Assembly (NCBI RefSeq): GCF_001984195.1
Contig: NZ_MTQN01000012.1
Coordinates: forward strand, 992,001-1,056,000
DNA length: 64,000 nucleotides
Reading direction: 5' to 3'
From: Kribbella sp. ALI-6-A
GTDB taxonomy: Bacteria > Actinomycetota > Actinomycetes > Propionibacteriales > Kribbellaceae
Position numbers and translations under genes: made by a program. Shown here piece by piece: positions 57,602-64,000 of the stretch; within the stretch, counting starts at the first letter, position 1; the number at the start of each line of letters is the position of its first letter. The notes under the pieces were generated by a model. It did not search any database. It was not told the DNA's origin and saw only the letters and a list, made by a program, of their open reading frames with translations.

Positions 57602-58986
57602 GAGTCGCCTGGATCGACTGCTCGGCCGGCGCGTCCGGCGACATGCTGCTCGGCGCGTTCCTGGACGCCGGCGCCGACCTGGCGACGGTGAACGCTGCCG
57701 TGGCGGCGGTCGACCCGTCGCTGTCGGTGCGGGTGGAGTCCGCGCTTCGGCACCAGATCGCCGCGACCAAGGCGTCGGTTTTCGTCGACGAGCAGCCGCA
57801 CCCGGAGAACGACCCGAACGCGGCGTACGCGGAGATCGCTCCGGCGGGCGACGCCGGGACGGAGCCCGCCGAGGCGGGCCATGGGCACGGGCACGGGCAC
57901 GGGCACGGCGAGTCCGAGCACGACGGCACCGGGCACGGCCACGGGCATGGACACGGGCACGGCGAATCCGAGCCGGACGGCGCCGGGCACGGCCACGACG
58001 CCGCGCCGGGTCAGCCGACCCGGAGCTGGGCCGAGGTCCGGCGGGTGATCGAGGGCGCCGGGCTGGACGCGGCCGTCCGGGACCGGGCGCTCGACACCTT
58101 CGCCCGGCTGGCGCGCGCCGAGGCCGCGGCGCACGGGGTGGAACCGGACGACGTGCACTTCCACGAGGTCGGCGCGCTGGACGCGATCGCGGACATCGTC
58201 GGCGTCGCGGCCGCTTCGGTGTCGCTCGAGCTGGACCGGATCGTGGTGTCGACGATCGCGCTGGGCGGCGGCCGGCAGGTCCGCGGCCAGCACGGCGGGA
58301 TCCCGATTCCCGGCCCGGCGGTGCTGCACCTGTTGCGGGAGGCCGAAGCGCCGGTGGTCGGCGGCTCCGCGCCGTACGAGATGACCACGCCGACGGGCGC
58401 CGCCCTGCTGGCGACGCTGGCCGACGAGTTCGGACTGATGCCGCCGGTGCGGATCCTGCAGACCGGGGTCGGCGCCGGCGGGCGCGACCCGATCGAGGTG
58501 CCGAACATCGTCCGCGTGGTGATCGGCGAGTCGATTGCCCAGCCCGCGACCGAGCTGGTCTACGAGACCAACGTCGACGACCTCGACCCGCGGATCTGGC
58601 CGCAGGTGCTCGCGCGCCTGCTGCAGGCCGGAGCGGCGGATGCCTGGCTGACCCCGATCCTGATGAAGAAGGGCCGTCCGGCGCACACGCTGTCGGTGCT
58701 GGTCAGCAGCCCGAACGCCGAGGTGGTCCGGTCGGTCATCCTGACCGAGACGTCCGCGATCGGGCTGCGCGAGTTCCCGATCCTCAAGCACGCCGCGGAC
58801 CGCGAGTTCGCCAGCGTCGAGGTCGGCGGCCAGCGGATCCACGTCAAGATCGCCCGGTACGGCGGTCAGGTGGTCAACGTGCAACCCGAGTACGAGGACG
58901 TCGTCACCGCGGCCACCGCGCTCGACAAGCCGGTCAAGTCGGTACTGGCCCAGGCCATCGCCGCCGGCCACGACCTCTGGGGCTGA
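57598..58986 (+). CDS. larC: Nickel-pincer cofactor nickel insertase LarC
   Basis: A 462-residue LarC that inserts nickel into the pincer nucleotide. The GTG at 57598 overlaps the larB stop and begins VRVAWIDCSAGASGDMLLGA, the family N-terminus. Residues 95-133 form a histidine-rich insert (runs of GH, 13 His) likely to bind Ni. The remaining domains show HFHEVGALDAIADIVG, YETNVDDLDPRIWPQVL and SAIGLREFPILKH. In Lactobacillus a programmed frameshift makes LarC; here it is a single frame. larE and larA are not in the window. Confidence 0.92.
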   Translation: MRVAWIDCSAGASGDMLLGAFLDAGADLATVNAAVAAVDPSLSVRVESALRHQIAATKASVFVDEQPHPENDPNAAYAEIAPAGDAGTEPAEAGHGHGHGHGHGESEHDGTGHGHGHGHGHGESEPDGAGHGHDAAPGQPTRSWAEVRRVIEGAGLDAAVRDRALDTFARLARAEAAAHGVEPDDVHFHEVGALDAIADIVGVAAASVSLELDRIVVSTIALGGGRQVRGQHGGIPIPGPAVLHLLREAEAPVVGGSAPYEMTTPTGAALLATLADEFGLMPPVRILQTGVGAGGRDPIEVPNIVRVVIGESIAQPATELVYETNVDDLDPRIWPQVLARLLQAGAADAWLTPILMKKGRPAHTLSVLVSSPNAEVVRSVILTETSAIGLREFPILKHAADREFASVEVGGQRIHVKIARYGGQVVNVQPEYEDVVTAATALDKPVKSVLAQAIAAGHDLWG

Positions 58987-59000
58987 TCGCCCTCCCCGGG

Positions 59001-59077
59001 CGATTTGGTGGGCGGGGCGATTTGGTGGGTCAACCCACCAAATCGCCCGTTGGCCCATCCGATTTCGGTTGGCCAAC
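59001..59077. terminator. Repeated hairpins after larC
   Basis: A perfect 15-bp stem (59015-59029 with 59034-59048) with a TCAA loop is followed directly by a second stem GTTGGCC/GGCCAAC (59049-59055, 59071-59077). An extra direct copy of CGATTTGGTGGG lies at 59001. There is no T run. It ends the larBC operon and also the convergent cupin gene. Confidence 0.7.
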
Positions 59078-59134
59078 GGGTCAACTGCTGGGTTCACCCA
59101 CGAAATGACCCCGGGGGGGTGCGGCGGGGCGTGG

Positions 59135-59452
59135 TCAGCGGCCGGAGTACGGCGGGGCGAAAAAGACGAGCAGGGCCAGGTCCTCGGTGACGTCGGCGAA
59201 GTGGTGCGGCTCCCCGGCCGCCACGAACAGCACGTCGCCGGGGCCGACCGGCTCTTTCCCGTCGGGCGTCACGATCGCGGCCCGGCCGGACGTCACCACG
59301 TAGATCTCGTCCTCGCGGTGCGGCGCCTGGTCGTCGACGCCGCCGGCCGGGATCGAGTACGTGCCGACCGACAGCGACTCGGTCCGCAGGTGCTCGGCGA
59401 AATGGTTCGGCTGCGCGCTCTGGTACTGCCCTGCCCCCACAAGCTTCTGCAT
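59135..59452 (-). CDS. Cupin domain protein
   Basis: A 105-residue single-domain cupin. Conserved motifs are HREDEIYVVTSGRAAI (motif 1, with the Glu and His ligands) and PVGPGDVLFVAAGEPHHFAD (motif 2, His). Such small cupins bind metals and act as dioxygenases, isomerases or sensors; no substrate can be given. It is encoded 10 bp downstream of the membrane glycosyltransferase gene, but no functional link is clear. Confidence 0.82.
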   Translation of the reverse strand: MQKLVGAGQYQSAQPNHFAEHLRTESLSVGTYSIPAGGVDDQAPHREDEIYVVTSGRAAIVTPDGKEPVGPGDVLFVAAGEPHHFADVTEDLALLVFFAPPYSGR

Positions 59453-59462
59453 CCGGCAGACA

Positions 59463-61022
59463 CTAGGCCTTCTGCGCGTCCTTCGTCTTGCGCTTCGGCC
59501 AGTCGTACGGCCACCACTGAGCGCCGCCGCGCCGGGCCCACACGATCAGCGCGATCAGCACCGCGAGCTCGACCGCCGGGGTGACGGTGTCGCGCAGCCG
59601 GGTGCTGAACCACTCCAGCGAGTCCGACAGGGAGGCCGCGACCTGTCGCGCGTTCGGATCGCGGCCGGGTACGTAGGCGATCGCGAGCATCGTCGTCCGG
59701 ATCACCATCAGCTTGTCGACCTTCGACGCCGCGACCGCGGCCAGTGCGGTCCACGCGATCAGGTCGTACCAGGGCAGCGTGTACATCGCGGTCAGCAACC
59801 AGGCGACCGCATAGATAGCGGTGTAGCGGATCGCGGCCGGCGTCGGGTCGTCCGGATGGGTCTGCGGGACCAGCGACTTCGGGAACACCTGCGACAGCAG
59901 GATCGCGACGATCACCAGCCCGACCCAGGCGAGGATCCCGATCACCGTCCGGACCAGCGCGCCGGGCAGGAACAGGTCGAACAGGCTGAAGATCACCTTG
60001 TGCGGCGTACCGGTCGAGATGAACGACGTCTGGGACCGAGCCTGCTGGAAGGCCTGCAGGCCGACCACGGCGTACAGGCCGGCCATCGCCAGGCCGCCGC
60101 CGAGGCAGAACATCAGCGCGCGGCGCCGGTCGGCCCGCAGCGACCAGAGCATCGCGACGCCGACCAGGCCGATCGAGAGTTTGGTGCACCCGGCGACGCC
60201 GAGCATGATGCCGGCCGCGAACACGTGCCGGCGGAACAGCACCAGCGCGATCACCGCGAACATGACCGCGATCGCGTCGTTGTGCGCGCCGGCCAGCACC
60301 GTCCACAGCAGCAGCGGGTTGGCCAGCGCGAGCATCGCGACCCGGCGGCGGTTCACCAGGTCGGGCCCGACCAGCTTGAGCAGGAGCAGGCCGGAGACGA
60401 CCAGGCTGACCGCGACCGTCAACTGCAGCATCCAGACGGTCAGCTGCATCGAGTCGCCGCCGACCCAGGAGGAGAACCACTGGATCCAGGTGGCGATCGG
60501 GCCGTAGACGCTGCGCGCGCCCTGCCAGGGCCGCTCGGTGGCCGCGATCACCGGGTCGTACCCGAGCCGGATCGTGTCGGCCGGCGCTGTCGTGTACGGA
60601 TTGCCGCCGAGCGACATGATCCGTCCGTACGCCGCGTAGATCAGCACGTCGCCGGACGCCATCGGCGGGACCAGCGTGATCGCCGCCGTCGTACCGATGC
60701 CTAGGGCAACCAATCGCTGAACCCGCGGGGCCCAGCCGTGGCGTAGCGCGCGGGTGGCCAGGAAAACGCCGTAGCCGCCGAGCAGGATGGCGACGTAGAT
60801 CATCACCGTCACCAGCCAGTCGTTCGGCGTGGTGTCGAACCAGTACGACGGCAGCCAGGCGTGCCGGTTGGTCAGCGTCAGCACGACCACGGACGGTCCG
60901 AGCAACCCGACCGCGACGATCAGCGCGGTGGAGACGAGGTAGAGCCCGACCGCACGGCGGCCGTCACGATCAGCACGAACCTTCGCTTGGTCGTCTGTTG
61001 AAGTGCTCTGTTCGGTGCTCAT
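59463..61022 (-). CDS. Integral membrane glycosyltransferase (GT-C fold, GT87-like)
   Basis: A 519-residue polytopic membrane protein with about 12 hydrophobic segments, starting near residue 24 after a hydrophilic N-terminus. Segments such as NPYTTAPADTIRLGYDPVIA and YGPIATWIQWF after the second helix fit the lipid-linked (polyprenol-phosphate) mannosyltransferase group MptB/GT87. Donor would be a polyprenyl-phosphate sugar; the acceptor is likely an envelope glycan. The ATG at 61022 overlaps the GT2 gene stop by 4 bp, so the pair probably works in one pathway. Confidence 0.8.
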   Translation of the reverse strand: MSTEQSTSTDDQAKVRADRDGRRAVGLYLVSTALIVAVGLLGPSVVVLTLTNRHAWLPSYWFDTTPNDWLVTVMIYVAILLGGYGVFLATRALRHGWAPRVQRLVALGIGTTAAITLVPPMASGDVLIYAAYGRIMSLGGNPYTTAPADTIRLGYDPVIAATERPWQGARSVYGPIATWIQWFSSWVGGDSMQLTVWMLQLTVAVSLVVSGLLLLKLVGPDLVNRRRVAMLALANPLLLWTVLAGAHNDAIAVMFAVIALVLFRRHVFAAGIMLGVAGCTKLSIGLVGVAMLWSLRADRRRALMFCLGGGLAMAGLYAVVGLQAFQQARSQTSFISTGTPHKVIFSLFDLFLPGALVRTVIGILAWVGLVIVAILLSQVFPKSLVPQTHPDDPTPAAIRYTAIYAVAWLLTAMYTLPWYDLIAWTALAAVAASKVDKLMVIRTTMLAIAYVPGRDPNARQVAASLSDSLEWFSTRLRDTVTPAVELAVLIALIVWARRGGAQWWPYDWPKRKTKDAQKA

Positions 61023-61774
61023 CGGGCCGGCTTCCGCGCGGGCAGCGCGCTGCGGGCGGCCAGCGCCCGGCGGACGTGCAGGAACTGGCGGCCCCGGTGC
61101 AGCTGGCCGCGCAGATCGGTCCCGGTGGCCCGGTGCCGGACGTCGATCGGTACCTCGACGATGCGGAAACCCTTGCGTCCCAGATCGATGCTCAGCGCGG
61201 TCTCCACGCCGAACCCGCTCGCCAGCGGCAGCGCCGCGTCGAAGGCCGCGCGGGTCAGACATCGCTGACCGGACAACGGCTGCTCCGGCGCCCATCCAGT
61301 CGCCTGAGCGATCCCGTCCCGCGCCAGCCGGACGACGAACCCGCGCCCGCCGGCCTTGCTGCCGTCGGCGCGGATCTGCGCCGGCAACGTCCCGATCGTC
61401 ATGTCGGCCTGTCCGTCCTGCACCGGTTCGATCAGCGGCTCGGCACCGGTCGCCGTGTCGGTCAGGTCGGCGTCCAGGAACAGCAGGTGCCGCGCGCGAG
61501 CCCCGTCGCGCCGAGCGACCTCCGCGGCGCCGGTTTCCATCGCCGCGGCCTTGCCCCGGTTGCGATCGTGCCGGACGACCACCGCACCGGCCCGCTCGGC
61601 CTCCTGCGCGGTGGTGTCGGTGGACCCGTCGTCGACCACGACGACCAGGTCGACACCGACGATCTTGCGGACGGCGTCCACGGTGGCCGCGATCCGCGCG
61701 GACTCGTCCTTCGCCGGAATCACGCAGGCGACACCGCGCTGCTGCTCGACCGACGGCTGATCATTCCCGGACAC
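61019..61774 (-). CDS. Family 2 glycosyltransferase (polyprenyl-phosphate sugar synthase-like)
   Basis: A GT-A-fold glycosyltransferase of about 251 residues. It has CVIPAKDESARIAATVDAV near residue 16, VVVVDDGSTDTTAQEAERAG near 44, HLLFLDADLTDT (DxD-type metal site) near 96, and QPLSGQRCLTRAAF. The sequence resembles dolichyl/polyprenyl-phosphate mannose or glucose synthases. It would supply the lipid-linked donor for the coupled GT-C enzyme. The start is uncertain: GTG 61774 is used; an upstream in-frame ATG would add 21 residues. Confidence 0.82.
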   Translation of the reverse strand: MSGNDQPSVEQQRGVACVIPAKDESARIAATVDAVRKIVGVDLVVVVDDGSTDTTAQEAERAGAVVVRHDRNRGKAAAMETGAAEVARRDGARARHLLFLDADLTDTATGAEPLIEPVQDGQADMTIGTLPAQIRADGSKAGGRGFVVRLARDGIAQATGWAPEQPLSGQRCLTRAAFDAALPLASGFGVETALSIDLGRKGFRIVEVPIDVRHRATGTDLRGQLHRGRQFLHVRRALAARSALPARKPAR

Positions 61775-61977
61775 AGCACCGCAGCCTAATTGCTCCTGAG
61801 CCGATCGCCGCCCTCCGCACCCACCGGCTGTGGACATCTCGTTCTTTCGAAGGATCGGCTCCGGTTGGCGTTCGGCGCCAGATTGTCGGACAATCAGACA
61901 GATTCGTTCTTCCGTACGGCGGGCACCGGGCTGCCGTAGCGTGGACGGCACCGGGAACTGCGACGAGAGGGACTGGC

Positions 61978-63174
61978 ATGACTGAGACGTATGGCGTCGA
62001 CAGCGAGGTCGGCCCGCTGCGCACGGTGATGCTGCACCGGCCGGGCAACGAGCTGCGCCGGCTGACCCCACGCAACAACGACAAGCTGCTCTTCGACGGC
62101 ATCCCCTGGGTCGGCCGCGCGCAGGACGAGCACGACGCGTTCGCCCAGGCGCTGCGCGACCGGGACGTCGAGGTGCTGTATTTGGGCGAGCTGCTGACCG
62201 AGGCGCTCGCCGATCCCGAGGCCCGGGCCACCGCGGTCTCCGGCGCCATCGAGGATCTCCGGCTGGGCGACACCCTGCGCGACTACCTGCGCGCTGCGTT
62301 GACGGCGCTCGACTCCGAGCAGCTCGCCGAGGCCCTGATGGCCGGTGTCCGCAACGACGAGGTCCGGGCCGGCGGACTGGTCACGTCGTTGCTGGCCGAC
62401 GAGGACTTCCTGATCGACCCACTGCCGAACCTGCTGTTCACCCGCGACTCCAGCGTCTGGATCCGGGACTCGGTCGCGGTCACCTCGCTCGCGATGCCCG
62501 CGCGGGTCCGCGAGACCCAGCTGACCGAGCTGATCTACCGCTTCCACCCGCGCTTCGCCGGCGCCGGCAAGGTGTACGACCACCAGCTCGAGCACGTCGA
62601 GGGTGGCGACGTGCTCGCACTCGGCCCCGGCGTACTGGCGGTGGGGGTCGGGGAACGGACCACGCCGGCCGGGGTGGAGCGGCTCGCGCGCCGGGTGTTC
62701 GCCAAGGACCTCGCGCACACGGTGCTCGCCGTACCGATCGCTCAGCAGCGCGCCACCATGCACCTGGACACGGTCTGCACGATGGTCGACGTCGACGCGG
62801 TCCTGATGTACCCGAACATGGCCGAGGAGATGCGGGCGCTCGCGGTCACCGCCGACGGGGAGCACCTGCACGTGGCCGAGCCCGAGCCGTTCCTGGTCGC
62901 CGCGGCCAAGGCGCTCGGGATCGACACCCTGCGCCGGATCGACACCGGCCTGGACCCGGTCACCGCCGAGCGCGAGCAGTGGGACGACGGCAACAACACC
63001 CTCGCGCTCGCGCCGCGGGTCTGCATCGCCTACGAGCGGACCGTCGAGACCAACGCCCGGCTGGAGGAGTCCGGCATCGAGGTGATCCGGATCTCCGGCT
63101 CCGAGCTGGGCTCCGGCCGCGGCGGCCCGCGCTGCATGTCCTGCCCGGTGCTGCGCGCCCCGATCGTTGGTTGA
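61978..63174 (+). CDS. arcA: Arginine deiminase
   Basis: A 398-residue arginine deiminase that converts L-arginine to citrulline and ammonia. Key motifs: FTRDSSVWIRDSVAV (FTRD) near residue 151, HVEGGDVLALGPGVLAVG (EGGD), MHLDTVCTMVD with the catalytic His, and the C-terminal RGGPRCMSCPV with nucleophile Cys386. ATG 61978 has GAGAGGG upstream. The frame is open far upstream but that part is antisense to the glycosyltransferases. arcB and arcC are not adjacent, so its role could be regulatory, nitrogen supply or acid resistance. Confidence 0.94.
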   Translation: MTETYGVDSEVGPLRTVMLHRPGNELRRLTPRNNDKLLFDGIPWVGRAQDEHDAFAQALRDRDVEVLYLGELLTEALADPEARATAVSGAIEDLRLGDTLRDYLRAALTALDSEQLAEALMAGVRNDEVRAGGLVTSLLADEDFLIDPLPNLLFTRDSSVWIRDSVAVTSLAMPARVRETQLTELIYRFHPRFAGAGKVYDHQLEHVEGGDVLALGPGVLAVGVGERTTPAGVERLARRVFAKDLAHTVLAVPIAQQRATMHLDTVCTMVDVDAVLMYPNMAEEMRALAVTADGEHLHVAEPEPFLVAAAKALGIDTLRRIDTGLDPVTAEREQWDDGNNTLALAPRVCIAYERTVETNARLEESGIEVIRISGSELGSGRGGPRCMSCPVLRAPIVG

Positions 63175-63250
63175 AGGCGCAAGTAAGGTCAGCGACACGC
63201 GGAGTGAAATCGGGGGTTGTCGAGGGGCCCGGTTGTGAGTACTCTTCATG

Positions 63251-63300
63251 CCTAGGCCCAGGCCCTGTTGCTCCCCCGTCAGCAGGACTTGGGCCGTCCA
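63251..63300 (+). ncRNA. Possible structured RNA between arcA and a terminator
   Basis: GGCCCA (63255-63260) pairs with TGGGCC (63290-63295), enclosing CTGTTG/CAGCAG (63265-63270, 63280-63285) around a C-rich loop CTCCCCCGT. A C-rich loop before a strong terminator recalls the actinobacterial 6C RNA, but the second C-rich loop is missing. The 63175-63250 part shows nothing else. It may be only a 3' UTR of arcA. Confidence 0.3.
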
Positions 63301-63304
63301 CGTA

Positions 63305-63343
63305 CGAAGGACCCCGCACCGTTCGGTGCGGGGTCCTTCGTTT
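63305..63343 (+). terminator. Rho-independent terminator downstream of arcA
   Basis: Perfect 16-bp stem (63305-63320 with 63325-63340), GTTC loop, followed by TTTG. It also faces the convergent DUF5926 gene. Confidence 0.92.
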
Positions 63344-63479
63344 GTCCGGCGGGAGTGCGGACCGGGTCCGGGGACCTCGGACAGGAAATACCGTGTCCGA
63401 GGTCCCGCCGGCGTGTACGAAGTTGCGCGAACCGGTCCGAAGTCCCGCGGACGTGCCCGGGGTCCCGGCTGTGCGCAGG

Positions 63480-64000
63480 TCAGCGGATGGTGAGCTGGCG
63501 GCTGGCCAGTCCGGCCTTGGCCGCGCGCTCCTCGGTGCTGAGCAGGGTGCTGGTCTTCAGCGCCTTGTCGAGCGCGGTCTGGAAGTCCGCGGCCGGCTTC
63601 TCCAGGTCCGCGGCCTCGGTGTCGGCCGGCAGCTCCCACACCGGCGCGAGTACGCCGAGCGCCCGGAACGAACCGATCAGCCGGCTGCCGTCGACCAGCG
63701 CCGACGATCCGGCCGCGTGCAGCCGGGCCAGCGCGTTCAGCAGGTCGTCCTCGCTGTGCGGCATCACCCAGCGCAGGTACCGGCGGTCACCGATCTGCGT
63801 CCAGTACGCCGCCTCGACGGACTCCAGCCGGACGGTCGGGGCCGCGGCCTGGTTCGCCCGCTCGAGCCCCGCGGCGACCTCGCCGGTCGGGTCCTCGACG
63901 TTCTCGCCGACCCAGAAGTCGAAGCCCTCGTGCACCTTGGCGACGATCGGCTGCGTGGTGTCGATCAGGTCCTGCAGGCGCGGGCCGTCCTTGAGCAGGT
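63480..64000 (-). CDS. DUF5926 family protein, C-terminal part
   Basis: About 173 C-terminal residues of a protein whose start lies beyond the right edge. Segments GFDFWVGENVEDPTGEV, SVEAAYWTQIGDRRYLRWVM and SEDDLLNALARLHAAG match the actinobacterial DUF5926 family, and the tail ERAAKAGLASRQLTIR is typical. Family members are about 280-310 residues and often carry a SEC-C-type N-terminus. The frame stays open to the window end, so the internal Met at 63935 is not the start. Function unknown. Confidence 0.82.
   Translation of the reverse strand, partial: LLKDGPRLQDLIDTTQPIVAKVHEGFDFWVGENVEDPTGEVAAGLERANQAAAPTVRLESVEAAYWTQIGDRRYLRWVMPHSEDDLLNALARLHAAGSSALVDGSRLIGSFRALGVLAPVWELPADTEAADLEKPAADFQTALDKALKTSTLLSTEERAAKAGLASRQLTIR

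Noticed and set aside
61003..61977. Upstream extension of arginine deiminase
   Set aside because: It is antisense to a glycosyltransferase gene; ATG 61978 has a good ribosome binding site and matches the family start.
63251..63343. SRP (4.5S) RNA or tmRNA
   Set aside because: The conserved SRP apical loop (GGAA tetraloop helix) and tmRNA ends are absent.

Overview
This is a high-GC window from an actinobacterium. The evidence is WhiB, the proteasome activator Bpa/PafE, SnoaL-tailed ECF sigma factors (ECF41/SigJ-like, ECF42, SigG-like), DUF5926, DUF4446, DUF6131, GTG starts and leaderless starts. The gene set fits the Kribbella/Nocardioidaceae area; that genus guess is inference from composition and gene content, not a database match.

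Layout. 0-9.1 kb: a complete L-rhamnose uptake and catabolism operon on the minus strand (ABC transporter, mutarotase, isomerase, start of the bifunctional aldolase/dehydrogenase), divergent from a LacI-type regulator with operator-like palindromes between them. 9-16 kb: transglutaminase-like protein, aldo/keto reductase behind a MerR-type promoter, small secreted and membrane proteins, a methyltransferase and two decayed fragments. 16-22.6 kb: methyltransferase, ECF42 sigma factor with its YCII partner, MFS exporter, second YCII protein, enoyl-CoA hydratase and a secreted wall-hydrolase-like protein. 22.6-31 kb: an ECF41 sigma factor with a flavin oxidoreductase, both preceded by near-consensus ECF41 promoters; GH16-like protein; HTH regulator/SDR pair; trpD behind a Trp-Trp leader peptide and attenuator; SigG-like sigma factor with a SnoaL protein.

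31.1-35.0 kb: a 3.9-kb element inserted in a tRNA-Ser(UGA) gene, bounded by 63-bp perfect repeats. It has no integrase. It carries a TIGR04255-type three-gene operon, a LexA box, clustered GGGGACAG repeats and several frameshifted genes.

35-48 kb: MFS transporter, two aminoglycoside-phosphotransferase-like kinases, a gamma-carbonic-anhydrase-like protein, a 1.2-kb stretch with no recognisable gene, then a translationally coupled operon encoding a peptide with fifteen DGGA units, a JmjC oxygenase and a sucrase/ferredoxin-like protein. This operon is the best candidate for an undescribed system. CobC-like aminotransferase, nitrilase, MobA-like protein, quinone oxidoreductase, VOC protein and TetR follow.

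48-64 kb: TetR, CGNR protein with an unlisted 42-aa divergent gene, Bpa, HAD phosphatases, WhiB-HTH fusion, serS, a 158-nt hairpin, PAP2-diacylglycerol kinase fusion, DUF4446, larB-larC, cupin, two glycosyltransferases, arcA and a DUF5926 gene cut by the window end.
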